A DNA stretch of 64,000 bases, taken from positions 456,463 through 520,462 of the forward strand of contig NZ_JAKUKE010000001.1 of the NCBI RefSeq assembly GCF_024197615.1, read 5' to 3'. The position numbers were made by a program, and so were the translations under genes. Below are positions 47,886 to 57,099 of the stretch, in pieces. The DNA is from Desulfuromonas sp. KJ2020 (GTDB lineage Bacteria; Desulfobacterota; Desulfuromonadia; Desulfuromonadales; SZUA-540). How positions within the stretch are numbered: the stretch's first letter is position 1; the number at the start of each line of letters is the position of its first letter. Under the pieces are notes generated by a model, which saw only the letters and a program-made list of their open reading frames with translations, ran no database searches and had not been told where the DNA came from.

Positions 47886-48833
47886 TTACAGCTCCAGTCG
47901 GACACCGGGTTCAAGGGGCCGGCCGCGCAGAAACTCCGCGGCGGACAACCATTTTTTCCCCGGCAGCTGCAGGGAGCGGATAAAGAGAGACCGCTGCCCA
48001 CAGGATACGAGAATGCCGCGTTCAGTCGCCGAGACGATGGTGCCCGGCAGTCCCTCCACCTCCTCGTGGGGGAGGGTATCGGCGATCTTCAGCATCTCTC
48101 CGCCCAGAAAGGTGTAGGCCCCCGGCCAGGGATGCAGTCCCCGCACGAGGTCGTGAATGGTCTCGGCGTTCTGCGCCCAGTCAATGCGGCCATCGCTTTT
48201 GGTCATCATGGAGGCGTAACAGGTCTGGCTGTCATCCTGGGGTTCGGGCTTGAGCTCGCCGGCGCAGAGCTGGCGCAGGGTCTCTTCCATGGCCTCGCGG
48301 CCGAGGACGGCCAGGCGGTCATGGAGCTGTCCGGCGGTCTCCAGCGGGCCGATAGCAGTCGCGCGCTTGACGAGCATATCGCCGGTATCGAGACCGACAT
48401 CCATCAGCATGGTGGTGACGCCCGTCTCCTTCTCGCCATTGATGATGGCCATATTGATAGGCGCGGCGCCGCGATAGCGGGGCAAAAGGGAGGCATGCAC
48501 GTTGATGCAGCCGTATTTGGGAATATCGAGGACGCTTTTGGGCAGAATCTGGCCATAGGCCACCACGACGATGAGGTCGGGGGCCAACTCCTGCAGGACA
48601 GCCACGGAGTCGGGGCTGCGGAGTTTCTCCGGCTGATAGACGGGGATCTGGTGCTGTATGGCCAGTTCTTTCACAGGCGGTGCCGCCAGCTTGCGGCCAC
48701 GGCCCTTGGCCCGGTCAGGCTGGGTGAAGACGGCGCACAGGTTTACCCCCGCCTCGATGAGGCCCTGCAGCGTGGGCAGGGCGAAATCAGGGGTTCCCAT
48801 GAAAACGGTGCGGATTTCCCGGGGTTCTATCAC
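47886..48833 (-). CDS. fmt: Methionyl-tRNA formyltransferase
   Basis: 315 residues from a GTG that overlaps the def stop by four bases (GTGA). Motifs TVFMGTPDFALPTL, the catalytic Asn/His/Asp region SLLPRYRGAAPINMAIINGEKETGVTTMLMDVGLDTGDM and the C-terminal beta barrel (about 210-315) are present. It formylates initiator Met-tRNA. Its neighbour def removes the formyl group from nascent proteins. Confidence 0.97.
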   Translation of the reverse strand: MIEPREIRTVFMGTPDFALPTLQGLIEAGVNLCAVFTQPDRAKGRGRKLAAPPVKELAIQHQIPVYQPEKLRSPDSVAVLQELAPDLIVVVAYGQILPKSVLDIPKYGCINVHASLLPRYRGAAPINMAIINGEKETGVTTMLMDVGLDTGDMLVKRATAIGPLETAGQLHDRLAVLGREAMEETLRQLCAGELKPEPQDDSQTCYASMMTKSDGRIDWAQNAETIHDLVRGLHPWPGAYTFLGGEMLKIADTLPHEEVEGLPGTIVSATERGILVSCGQRSLFIRSLQLPGKKWLSAAEFLRGRPLEPGVRLEL

Positions 48834-49348
48834 AGTTGCTCCTTCATCTGTTCCAGTATTTTCTGGTACTTCTTGCGGAAAAAACCCTTTTTGAGGGGAG
48901 AGAGATGGTCCACGAAGAGGACGCCGTCCAGGTGATCGATTTCGTGCTGAAAGGCGATGGCCAACAGGCCAGCGGCCGTCATCTCCACCGAACGCCCCTC
49001 CATGTCCTGGAAGCGCACCGTCACCTGGGCCCGGCGATGAATGGCCGAGTAATAGCCGGGCACCGACAGGCAGCCTTCCTCTTCGTAGGACTCGCCTTCG
49101 CTGGCGACGATCTGGGGATTGAAGGCGGTGATGAGCTGAGGAGGTTCGCCGCTGCCGGCACAGTCCAGCACGATCAGCCGCTTGGAAACACCGACCTGCG
49201 GAGCGGCCAGCCCGACGCCGGGCGCAGCGTACATCGTTTCCGCCATATCGCGGGCCAGGGTACGCAGCTCCTCGGTGACCGTCTCCACCGGCAGGGCCTT
49301 TTGCTTCAGCACGGGGTCGGGATAATGTCGTATGGGAAGTAAGGCCAT
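48830..49348 (-). CDS. def: Peptide deformylase
   Basis: 172 residues. The three PDF motifs are intact: GVGLAAPQ (44-51), EEGCLSVPG (Cys93 metal ligand) and QHEIDHLDG (His135, catalytic Glu136, His139). First gene of the def-fmt-DUF116-rsmB-rpe cluster; the ATG is at 49348. Confidence 0.98.
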   Translation of the reverse strand: MALLPIRHYPDPVLKQKALPVETVTEELRTLARDMAETMYAAPGVGLAAPQVGVSKRLIVLDCAGSGEPPQLITAFNPQIVASEGESYEEEGCLSVPGYYSAIHRRAQVTVRFQDMEGRSVEMTAAGLLAIAFQHEIDHLDGVLFVDHLSPLKKGFFRKKYQKILEQMKEQL

Positions 49349-49469
49349 GATAGAGGTCCTTTTAATCGCTGACGCCCGTCCTTGGGGGCGCCTTTTCCGA
49401 AAGAAAAATCATAAGGGCAGAAGACCGTTAAAGTCAACTTTTACTCCGTTAGCACGGGCAAACCTGCTG

Positions 49470-49500
49470 AAAAAAGGGACCGGCTTGTGGCCGGTCCCTG
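49470..49500 (-). terminator. Terminator of the sucCD operon
   Basis: A 10-bp stem AGGGACCGGC/GCCGGTCCCT (49475-49484 with 49490-49499) with a five-base loop, followed on the minus strand by TTTTTCAG. It lies just past sucD. Confidence 0.8.
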
Positions 49501-49506
49501 CTTTTC

Positions 49507-50388
49507 CTACTTCTTTTTGGCTCCCATGGCGGCGGCCATCGCCTCCCCCATGCGGGTCGGGCTCTCCGCCACCACGACGCCGACCTCCTTGAGGGCGGCA
49601 ATCTTGTCCTTGGCCTTGCCCTTGCCGCCGGTGATGATAGCGCCGGCGTGGCCCATGCGTTTGCCGGGGGGCGCCGTGACGCCGGCGATAAAAGCCGCCA
49701 CCGGCTTTTTCATGTGCTCGCTTATCCATGCGGCCGCGTCCTCTTCGGCGCCGCCGCCGATCTCCCCGATCATGAATACCCCTTCCGTATCCGGGTCGTC
49801 ATTGAAGCGTTTGAGCACATCGATGAACTTCATGCCGATGATGGGATCGCCACCGATGCCGACGCAGGTCGACTGCCCCAGGCCGGCGTCGGTCAGCTGC
49901 TTGACCGCCTCGTAGGTCAGGGTGCCGCTGCGGGAAACGACACCGATCTTGCCCGGCTTGTGAATATAGCCCGGCATGATGCCGACCTTGCATTCGCCGG
50001 GGGTGATCACCCCCGGGCAGTTGGGCCCGACCAGCAGGGTGCGGCTGTCGTCCACGACACGCTTAGCCGTGACCATATCCTTGATGGGCACACCCTCGGT
50101 GATACAGATGGCCAGCTCGACATTGCTGGCACAGGCTTCCAGGATGGCATCGGCCGCTCCCGGCGGCGGCACGAAAATCAGGGAGACGTTGGCGCGGGTG
50201 ACGCGAACCGCTTCCTCCATGGTATCGAATACGGGAATCCCTTCGACGTGGATGCCACCCTTCCCCGGCGTGACGCCGGCTACGATCTGGGTGCCGTATT
50301 CCCGGCATTGCTTGGTATGAAAGAGGCCGGCTTTGCCGGTGATCCCCTGCACGACGATTTTTGAATCCTTATTGACCAGAATGGACAT
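49507..50388 (-). CDS. sucD: Succinyl-CoA synthetase, alpha subunit
   Basis: 293 residues. CoA-binding Rossmann domain at the N-terminus ([18 protein letters not shown]), [10 protein letters not shown], and the phosphorylated histidine His247 in [14 protein letters not shown]. With SucC it makes succinate and ATP from succinyl-CoA. 66 bases after sucC. Confidence 0.97.
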   Translation of the reverse strand: MSILVNKDSKIVVQGITGKAGLFHTKQCREYGTQIVAGVTPGKGGIHVEGIPVFDTMEEAVRVTRANVSLIFVPPPGAADAILEACASNVELAICITEGVPIKDMVTAKRVVDDSRTLLVGPNCPGVITPGECKVGIMPGYIHKPGKIGVVSRSGTLTYEAVKQLTDAGLGQSTCVGIGGDPIIGMKFIDVLKRFNDDPDTEGVFMIGEIGGGAEEDAAAWISEHMKKPVAAFIAGVTAPPGKRMGHAGAIITGGKGKAKDKIAALKEVGVVVAESPTRMGEAMAAAMGAKKK

Positions 50389-50454
50389 GATGCACTCTCC
50401 GGATAGGGTAAGGGGTTATCCTGCGGACAGTCCGCCTGCCGTCAAAATAGCGGC

Positions 50455-51633
50455 TCAGGCGTTTTCCGGCCGGGCTTCCGCCAGCATCTGCACGATGGCG
50501 GCGGCGCCGTCTCCCAGAAAATCGACGCACTGGACATTCAACCCCGATTCAACCAGCAGCTTCTTGCCCTCCTCCACCTGGGAGCCGTCCATGCGCACCA
50601 CGATGGGCAGGGTGCAGTGTACCTCCGAGGCGGCTTCGATGATGCCCTGGGCGATGACGTCGCAGCGCATGATGCCGCCAAAGATGTTGACGAACACCGC
50701 CTGCACATCCCGGTCCTGCAGGATGATCTTGAAGGCCTCGGCCACCTTTTCGCGGGTGGCGCCGCCGCCCACATCGAGAAAATTGGCGGGCTCGCCGCCG
50801 TTCTCCTTGAGCACGTCGAGGGTCGCCATGGCCAGGCCGGCCCCGTTGACCATGCAGCCGATATTGCCGGTGAGCTTGATGTAGGCGAGGTCGAACTTGC
50901 CGGCGCTGATTTCCAGAGGGTCAAGCTGGGAGTAATCCATGAGGTCGTGGTATTCCCAGTGGCGGAAGATGGCATTGTCGTCAAAATTGATCTTGGCGTC
51001 CATGGCCAGCAGCCAGCCCGCCCGCGTCACCACCAGGGGGTTGATCTCCACCAGGGAGCAGTCCTTCTCCAGCACGCAGCGATAGAGATTGAGGATCAGA
51101 TTAACGCAGTCCTCGCTCAGGCTCCCCGTCAGGCCCAGCGCCAGGGCGATCTTGCGCGCCTGGTAGGGGCGCAGGCCGGTGTAGGGGTCGATGGTCAGCT
51201 TGAAGATCTTATCGGGAGCCTTGGCCGCCGTCTCCTCGATATCGACGCCCCCCTCGGCCGAAGCGATGAGACAGTAGCGGGAGGTACTGCGATCGAGGGT
51301 GATGGAGAGATAGAATTCCCGGGCGATACCCACGGCCTCTTCCACGAGGATGCGTCGCACCTTGAGTCCCTCGGGACCGGTCTGCGGCGTCACCAGCCGC
51401 TTGCCGAACAGCTCCTTGGCGATCTCGTGGGCCTGCTCCGGATGGTGCACCAGCTGCACCCCCCCGGCCTTGCCGCGCCCGCCCGCATAGATCTGGGCCT
51501 TGACCACGCAGGTTCCACCCATCATCTTGGCAGCCCGTTCCACCTGATCTGCCGTCAGGGCCACGCGCCCCCGGGGCACGGGAATGTCGAAACTGCCGAG
51601 AATTTCCTTGGCCTGGTACTCGTGAATGTTCAT
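50455..51633 (-). CDS. sucC: Succinyl-CoA synthetase (ADP-forming), beta subunit
   Basis: 392 residues. ATP-grasp domain (about 1-235; MNIHEYQAKEILGSFDIPVPRG, VVKAQIYAGGRGKAGGVQLV) and CoA-ligase domain (GLAMATLDVLKENGGEPANFLDVGGGA; FVNIFGGIMRCD). TCA-cycle enzyme. ATG with GAGAGGA upstream, followed by sucD. A small Sm-like gene lies 96 bases upstream. Confidence 0.97.
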   Translation of the reverse strand: MNIHEYQAKEILGSFDIPVPRGRVALTADQVERAAKMMGGTCVVKAQIYAGGRGKAGGVQLVHHPEQAHEIAKELFGKRLVTPQTGPEGLKVRRILVEEAVGIAREFYLSITLDRSTSRYCLIASAEGGVDIEETAAKAPDKIFKLTIDPYTGLRPYQARKIALALGLTGSLSEDCVNLILNLYRCVLEKDCSLVEINPLVVTRAGWLLAMDAKINFDDNAIFRHWEYHDLMDYSQLDPLEISAGKFDLAYIKLTGNIGCMVNGAGLAMATLDVLKENGGEPANFLDVGGGATREKVAEAFKIILQDRDVQAVFVNIFGGIMRCDVIAQGIIEAASEVHCTLPIVVRMDGSQVEEGKKLLVESGLNVQCVDFLGDGAAAIVQMLAEARPENA

Positions 51634-51729
51634 ACAATCCTCTCAGCGCTGAAAAAGCCTTCGAAAACAGCCGCCAGGCCCACCCTCCCGCCGGTTTTCA
51701 ACGGGAAGCGGACTGACAGCAGCGATAAT

Positions 51730-51945
51730 TCAGGGGACAGCCGCGGCGTCGGCCTTCCCTGCCAGGGTTTCCTTAACCAGGGGCCGCACCTCGACCACCT
51801 TGTCCATGGCGATCTGGTGAAAGGTCAGGCGTCCACGCAGAAAGAGCAGCTCCTCGCCCGCCTCCCAGAGTACACCCCGATAGGTCAGCTCGGAGGTTCT
51901 GACTTCGACCTCTTTGCCCAGCAGCGTATCCAACCGGGTTCGCAT
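51730..51945 (-). CDS. Small Sm-like (LSM-fold) hypothetical protein
   Basis: 71 residues of which about 55 read as a five-stranded Sm-like barrel: LLGKEVEVRTSELTYRGVLWEAGEELLFLRG, then FHQIAMDKVVEVRPL. This looks like a single Sm1-type motif with an unusual second half and an Ala/Val-rich tail. It could bind RNA or simply be a structural module; it lacks Hfq's Sm2 motif (YKHA). ATG at 51945 with no strong site. It stands between sucC and tal in the same orientation. Confidence 0.65.
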   Translation of the reverse strand: MRTRLDTLLGKEVEVRTSELTYRGVLWEAGEELLFLRGRLTFHQIAMDKVVEVRPLVKETLAGKADAAAVP

Positions 51946-51959
51946 GACTTTAATCCTTG

Positions 51960-52009
51960 AAAAAAAGAAGCCCGCCTATCCCGGAACATTCTACCAGAGA
52001 TCGGCGGGC
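51960..52009 (-). terminator. Possible terminator of the tal transcript
   Basis: A 7-bp stem GCCCGCC/GGCGGGC (51970-51976 with 52003-52009) with a long 26-base loop, followed on the minus strand by TTCTTTTTTT. The long loop makes this a weaker candidate. Confidence 0.5.
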
Positions 52010-52037
52010 AGGCCATCCATGAGGAAAAATCACCGGA

Positions 52038-52682
52038 TTATTTCTGCATTTTCTGCCAGTCCGCCAAAAACTTTTCGATGCCGACATCGGTGAGCGGGTG
52101 CTTGACGAGCTGCCGGATGACGGCAAAGGGGATGGTGCAGATATCGGCGCCGATCAGGGCGGCATTGAGCACATGCAGCGGGCTGCGCACCGAAGCGACG
52201 ATGATCTCGGTATCAAAGCCGTAATTGTCGTAGATGGTCTTGATCTGGTCGACCCCTTCCATGCCGTCGTGACCGACGTCGTCGAGCCGGCCGACAAAGG
52301 GGGAGACGAAGGTGGCGCCCGCCTTGGCGGCCAGCAGGGCCTGCAGGGGGGAGAAAGCGAGGGTGACGTTGGTCTTGATTCCTTCCGCCGTAAAAATCCG
52401 CGTGGCCTTGAGCCCCTCTTCCGTCAGGGGGACCTTGATGACAATGTTGGGATGAATTTTGGCCAGCTCGCGCCCTTCGCGGAGCATGCCGTCGGCGTCA
52501 AGAGCGATGACCTCGGCCGAGATGGGGCCATCGACGATGGAGACGATCTCGGTGATGACCTCCCGGAAGTCGCGGCCGCTCTTGGCAATGAGAGACGGGT
52601 TGGTGGTGACGCCGTCCACCAGACCCAGATCATGGGCCTGGCGAATCTCTTCCACGTCAGCGGTGTCGATGAAAAACTTCAT
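52038..52682 (-). CDS. tal: Transaldolase (small, TalC-type)
   Basis: 214 residues, the short transaldolase/F6P-aldolase subfamily. [30 protein letters not shown], Schiff-base Lys83 (NIVIKVPLT), [30 protein letters not shown]. It moves a three-carbon unit in the pentose phosphate pathway. Separate promoter likely, since the multiheme cytochrome upstream is 51 bases away on the same strand. Confidence 0.95.
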   Translation of the reverse strand: MKFFIDTADVEEIRQAHDLGLVDGVTTNPSLIAKSGRDFREVITEIVSIVDGPISAEVIALDADGMLREGRELAKIHPNIVIKVPLTEEGLKATRIFTAEGIKTNVTLAFSPLQALLAAKAGATFVSPFVGRLDDVGHDGMEGVDQIKTIYDNYGFDTEIIVASVRSPLHVLNAALIGADICTIPFAVIRQLVKHPLTDVGIEKFLADWQKMQK

Positions 52683-52732
52683 GGGTTCGGTGCTCCTTTG
52701 CTTCGCACGGGGTTGTGGGGTTGTCTATGTCG

Positions 52733-54655
52733 TCAGTTCGGATCGAGCAAACGGATGGTCGGCTTTGCCGGGGGCAGCAGCGCCTGGGCCGCGGCCAGGT
52801 TATGATAGGCCACCGCTTCGACTTTGGCCAGTTTTTTCAGGAGTTCCGCCTCACCGGCCGCCGCCTCGCGGCGGACCTGCAGGGTCGCCAGCAAAGCCTC
52901 CAGCCCCTGCCGGGCGCGCTGATATTTCTGCTCGTCAAAGGGGAGGGAGAGATCCATCCCCTCCACATTCCAGGCCTCGGGAAAGACCACGAAGGGGGCA
53001 AAATCTTCTACCCGACGCCCTTCGCGCACCTTGATGTCGCCGTATTTCAGGTTCTCGAAACGCAGGCCCTTCTCATCGGCGACGATCTGGTAGCTGCCGG
53101 TGAAGGGTTCACTGACGTTGCGGCTGTCGCCGTAGCGGAAGGTGGAAAAAGCCCGCTGGGCGTGGCTGGCGTGGCACCCTTCGCAGTCACGCCCATAGCC
53201 GAGAGCGTGGCTGATCTTGTCCATCTGAATCCACAGAATGGTCTTGCCGTCCCCCGGCAGCTCGCCGCGGGTTCCCGTAATGATGAAGGCATCGTTGGTC
53301 TCGGTAGCCGTTCGCGCCACCGTGAATCCTTCCACCTCGCCGATGGCGGGCTGGGCCTCGATCTGGCGGGAGGGGATGGCGCGGAAGACGACGCCGGTGG
53401 GCTCCAGGCCGTGCTTCTGGTTGAGCACCGCCATGGGATAGGGCTTGTAGGGGAGCCAGCGCCCTTCGGGGTTGCGGATGAGAGTGGGCCAGTCGCGGAT
53501 GCCGAAATAGCCGGCGTGCTTGGCGTAGGGAGTCTCCACGCCGGCCCAGGCCCCCGGCCCCCAGAAGGTGAACTGGTAGCCGCCGACCTCGTCGATGTGG
53601 CAGGAGGCACAATCGACCTGGGCGTGCTCCGAGCTTTCCACGGCGGCGACGATATCGGCGTGGCAAAGGCGGCAGGAAGCCCGCGCCTGGGGGCTGGCGG
53701 TGCTGCCGGGGTCATGACGGCGCAGGGAATGGCAGTCGAGACAATTGAGGCCCGCTTCCCGGTGGGCACCGGCATAGAGGCTGCCGGGGTAGGCATAGTC
53801 TTCGCGCATGAAACCGGCCCCGCGCCGTCTCTCCATGGGACCGGCGTGGCAGATTACCCCGCGCTGGCCGCCGTAGCACGACAGGGGCTCGGGCTGGCCG
53901 AACAGGTGGCGCCCCTCCCCCTTGTAGGGCTTGAAATGGCAGTCGTTGCAACCCGGATGACACTGGTTGCAGTTGCGATCCGCCGCGGCGGCCTGAGCGG
54001 CCGAAAAAGGCACCGCGGTTTCGGCGGCCAGCCGCTCGAAGTTGTCACCGAACCAGGCGCCGCAGTTATGGGGACCGGGCAGCGGTTCGGCGAAGCTGCG
54101 GTTGGCGCGCTGGAAATGCAGCCGCCCCATGCCGGAGGCGTTGAACTCCTCGGTGGATTTGCGATGACACTGGCCGCAGGTGGCCATGGCGAGATCCGGT
54201 CGATAGGAAAAGCGCGCGGGATCCCGGTCGTGCCAGTGGAGGCCATTGATTTTATCCACCCCCGCCAGCTCGGCCATAGAAGAATCCGGCTTGGGCACCA
54301 GGGCCGAGGGCCCCTCTTCCCCGGGGAGCAGGGGCGAGAGACCCAGCCGCGGCCTCTCCATGGCCTCCCCGGCCAGATCCTGGCCGCTGACCATGAGCAA
54401 GGGACGCAGCATCCCCTGATGGGCCGCGGCCGCCTCCCGGGCCGTCGCGTCGCCCAGGTGGCAGTCCACGCAGGTGGGTTCCCCCTTCATGTTGACTTCG
54501 CGGTCGACCTGGGCCGGATCGAGATAGAGGGCTTCGGCGCCCAGGGCGCGCATCTTCTGGGCATCACCGTGGCACTGCACGCAGCCGGAGGCCGGGTCGT
54601 AGGCCTGGGCGGCCAGGGGAAAAAGCAGCAGAGCGATCAGCAAGAAGGGTTTCAC
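52733..54655 (-). CDS. Secreted multiheme c-type cytochrome (nine CXXCH plus one atypical site)
   Basis: 640 residues from a GTG at 54655, seven bases after AAGGAG; a Sec signal peptide ends at AAQA (about 18). Nine CXXCH sites are visible: CVQCH, CVDCH, CGQCH, CNQCH, CNDCH, CLDCH, CRLCH, CASCH and CEGCH. A further CYGGQRGVICH (C-x8-CH) lies between the fifth and sixth. The C-terminal 120 residues have no heme sites and look helical. It is likely a periplasmic or outer-surface electron carrier or oxidoreductase; no close functional match is apparent. No lipobox is present. Confidence 0.9.
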   Translation of the reverse strand: MKPFLLIALLLFPLAAQAYDPASGCVQCHGDAQKMRALGAEALYLDPAQVDREVNMKGEPTCVDCHLGDATAREAAAAHQGMLRPLLMVSGQDLAGEAMERPRLGLSPLLPGEEGPSALVPKPDSSMAELAGVDKINGLHWHDRDPARFSYRPDLAMATCGQCHRKSTEEFNASGMGRLHFQRANRSFAEPLPGPHNCGAWFGDNFERLAAETAVPFSAAQAAAADRNCNQCHPGCNDCHFKPYKGEGRHLFGQPEPLSCYGGQRGVICHAGPMERRRGAGFMREDYAYPGSLYAGAHREAGLNCLDCHSLRRHDPGSTASPQARASCRLCHADIVAAVESSEHAQVDCASCHIDEVGGYQFTFWGPGAWAGVETPYAKHAGYFGIRDWPTLIRNPEGRWLPYKPYPMAVLNQKHGLEPTGVVFRAIPSRQIEAQPAIGEVEGFTVARTATETNDAFIITGTRGELPGDGKTILWIQMDKISHALGYGRDCEGCHASHAQRAFSTFRYGDSRNVSEPFTGSYQIVADEKGLRFENLKYGDIKVREGRRVEDFAPFVVFPEAWNVEGMDLSLPFDEQKYQRARQGLEALLATLQVRREAAAGEAELLKKLAKVEAVAYHNLAAAQALLPPAKPTIRLLDPN

Positions 54656-54777
54656 GGGCGGCTCCTTTCGGCAAAAGCACGGGGGAACGGCCAGGACATA
54701 CCAGGAAAACGCCGCACCAACATCCCTTTATAGATAGCAGAGATGAGCCGCTGTGCAAATGCAGGCCGGGCGACCCG

Positions 54778-55035
54778 TCAGGATTCGTCGCCGCGATAAG
54801 CGTCGCGGCAGGCCGTGGAGCAGAAATAGTGGGTCTTGCCCTTGATGACCTTGGTGACGGCGTCGCCGCGGGGCACGTAGGTGCCGCACTGGGGATCCTT
54901 GACCATGGTGTCGCCCTGCGCCGTCTTCTCGGGCGGGGGCGAGGCCGGTCTGTTGCCGGTCAGGGTACGCAGCAGGGCACTCACGAGGGTGTAGCCCAGA
55001 AAGAGCAGGATAAACAGCAGAATCAGACGGACCAT
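54778..55035 (-). CDS. Membrane-anchored YHS/TRASH-like small protein
   Basis: 85 residues from the ATG at 55035 (MVRLILLFILLFLGYTLVSALL, a single membrane helix), five bases past the folK stop; the longer open frame runs back into folK. After a short Pro-rich linker the C-terminus has a YHS-like cysteine module: DPQCGTYVPRGDAV...THYFCSTACRDAY (CX~23-CX3C), probably metal-binding. Function unknown; such proteins are often linked to metal handling or redox enzymes. Confidence 0.8.
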   Translation of the reverse strand: MVRLILLFILLFLGYTLVSALLRTLTGNRPASPPPEKTAQGDTMVKDPQCGTYVPRGDAVTKVIKGKTHYFCSTACRDAYRGDES

Positions 55036-55039
55036 GACA

Positions 55040-55537
55040 TCACCATGTGCGGGCGAGCAGGGCTTCGCCCCCCTCGTCGGGAAGAGATTGGAGAAGCTCC
55101 GACACCGTGCGGTTTTTTTGGGGATGCACGAGCAGCGGAGCCAGATCGGCCAGAGGCAGCAGCACAAAACGGCGCTGGTGCAGGCGCGGATGGGGGATTT
55201 CCAGACCGGGAGCGCGGCAGAGCTGGGTCCCGTAAAACAGCAAATCGATATCGAGGGTGCGCGCCCCCCAGCGTTCCTGGCGCACGCGCCCCCCGGCCGT
55301 TTCGATCTGCTGGGTCAGCCGCAGCAGCTCGGCGGGCGACAGGCGGGTGTCGATCTCCAGCACCGCATTGAGATAAGGAGGCTGGCCGCCAGGCCCGCCA
55401 ACGGGTCGGGTTTCGTACAGACCGGAAGAAGCGAGCAGGCGGATCCCGTCCGCCTCGGCCAGACGCTGCCGAGCCTCGTGCAACGTCGCCAGACGGTCAC
55501 CGAGGTTGGAACCGAGGGCCAGATATGCTTTAATCAT
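55040..55537 (-). CDS. folK: 2-amino-4-hydroxy-6-hydroxymethyldihydropteridine pyrophosphokinase
   Basis: 165 residues, HPPK family: ALGSNLGDR, ASSGLYETRPVGG, YLNAVLEIDT and the pyrophosphoryl region RWGARTLDIDLLFYG, PHPRLHQRRFVLLPLADLAP. It makes the pterin pyrophosphate used in folate synthesis. Upstream neighbour of the YHS protein gene. Confidence 0.96.
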   Translation of the reverse strand: MIKAYLALGSNLGDRLATLHEARQRLAEADGIRLLASSGLYETRPVGGPGGQPPYLNAVLEIDTRLSPAELLRLTQQIETAGGRVRQERWGARTLDIDLLFYGTQLCRAPGLEIPHPRLHQRRFVLLPLADLAPLLVHPQKNRTVSELLQSLPDEGGEALLARTW

Positions 55538-55654
55538 AAAGGAACACCTTCTGGATAACGCACCGATTAAATCACAGACCTTCCACCGCCGTCAACGAAC
55601 GGTTCCGCGCCGTCTGCGGCCTTGTCGGCAGCGCCCGTGAAAGGATAGGAAGCC

Positions 55655-56092
55655 ATGGCTCACTCCTTCAATCTCAGCCTCGCCGTCCAGGATCTCGACA
55701 ACGCAGAGACGTTCTACGGGCAGATACTGGGTCTACCGGTGGAGCGCTTCGTGCCCGGCGAGGGCACCGCGCCGGTGCTGCTGTTGCCCCAGGGGGACAC
55801 CTGCCTCCTCATCCGGGAAATCGCCGCCGCCGAAGCCATGCATCCCGGCCTGTTGCAGAACCTGCACCGCCACCCCCTCGGCGTGGGGGTGAGCCTCGAA
55901 TTCACCGTCGATTCGCTGGTGCCCATCCGCCGCCAGCTGGAGCGCACCAACTGGCCCATCCTCTACGAGCTGGAGGACCGCCAGTTCGAGCGGGAAGAGC
56001 TCTGGGTGCACGACCCCGACGGCTACCTGATCGTCCTGCATCGGGAGCCGGCAGACGTCAAGGAAGCGAGCGAGCGCAAGCGGCCGGTCTGA
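55655..56092 (+). CDS. VOC (glyoxalase/bleomycin-resistance) superfamily protein
   Basis: 145 residues: a single VOC domain, SLAVQDLDNAETFYGQILGLPVE, VSLEFTVDSL, and LWVHDPDGYLIVLHRE with the C-terminal metal-ligand region. It may be a dioxygenase- or glyoxalase-like enzyme; substrate unknown. ATG at 55655 after an AGGA site. It is divergent from folK. Confidence 0.88.
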   Translation: MAHSFNLSLAVQDLDNAETFYGQILGLPVERFVPGEGTAPVLLLPQGDTCLLIREIAAAEAMHPGLLQNLHRHPLGVGVSLEFTVDSLVPIRRQLERTNWPILYELEDRQFEREELWVHDPDGYLIVLHREPADVKEASERKRPV

Positions 56093-56157
56093 ACCTGTTA
56101 TACTTGGGCGAGGCCCCGTACGGTCCCATCAACCCCATCAGCAGACTGGATATAACC

Positions 56158-57099
56158 ATGTCCCTGACCCGTCATGCGGAAATCACCCGCATTATCGACA
56201 CCCTCTCCGGTCACTACCTGCAGGGGAAGATCCGGGCCATCAAGCTGGCCATGATCACCCTGCTCTCCGGCGGCCACCTGCTGCTGGAGGACATCCCCGG
56301 CCTCGGCAAAACGACGCTGGCCCTGGCCCTGGCCAAAGCCCTGGGGCTCTCCTTCGGGCGCGTGCAGTGCACCAGCGACCTGATGCCTTCGGACATCACC
56401 GGGCTGTCGATCTACGACCGCAGCAGCGGGACCTTTAAGTTCGTGCCGGGGCCCGTCTTCAACAATGTGGTGCTGGTGGACGAGATCAACCGCAGCATGC
56501 CCAAGACCCAGAGCGCCCTGCTCGAAGCCATGGAAGAGCGCCGGGTCACCGTCGAAGGGGTGACCCACGGCCTGCCCGACCCCTTTCTGGTCATCGCCAC
56601 CCAGAACCCGCTGGAGCAAGTCGGCACCTATCCTTTGCCCGAGTCCCAACTTGACCGCTTCATGGTCACCACCGGCGTCGGCTATCCGCCCGCCGAGGTG
56701 GAAAAGGCCATTATCAAAGGCGGCAGCCTGCGTGACGAGATCCGCCACATTGAACCGCTCATCACCCTCGAAGATATCCGCCTGGCCCGGCAGGCCGTCA
56801 AGAACGACATCCTGCTCTCCGATAAAATCGTCGACTACATCTTCGCCATCATGGCCGCCACCCGCAATCACCCCCTCATCCTGTCGGGCATCTCCAGCCG
56901 TGGCGGCATCAGCCTGGCCGAAGCGGCTAAAGCCGCTGCTTTTCTGGAGAACCGCCACTACGTCATCCCCGAGGATGTCAAGCTGGTGGCCGGGGCCGTG
57001 GGCGCCCATCGCCTCATCCTGTGCCCCGAAAACGAGACCCTGAACAAGGAGGAGGTACTGCAATCGGTGCTCAAAAGTCTGCCGGTTCCCCTGGTCTGA
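56158..57099 (+). CDS. MoxR-family AAA+ ATPase
   Basis: 313 residues from the ATG at 56158 (MSLTRHAEITRIIDTLSGHY); 18 upstream codons are open but not family-like. Walker A LLLEDIPGLGKTT, Walker B VVLVDEINRSMPKTQSALLEAMEE, sensor IATQNPLE and SQLDRF, then a C-terminal lid. MoxR ATPases act as chaperones for metal insertion or maturation of partner complexes with DUF58 and vWA proteins. First gene of the moxR-DUF58-transglutaminase operon, whose products often serve together. Confidence 0.93.
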   Translation: MSLTRHAEITRIIDTLSGHYLQGKIRAIKLAMITLLSGGHLLLEDIPGLGKTTLALALAKALGLSFGRVQCTSDLMPSDITGLSIYDRSSGTFKFVPGPVFNNVVLVDEINRSMPKTQSALLEAMEERRVTVEGVTHGLPDPFLVIATQNPLEQVGTYPLPESQLDRFMVTTGVGYPPAEVEKAIIKGGSLRDEIRHIEPLITLEDIRLARQAVKNDILLSDKIVDYIFAIMAATRNHPLILSGISSRGGISLAEAAKAAAFLENRHYVIPEDVKLVAGAVGAHRLILCPENETLNKEEVLQSVLKSLPVPLV

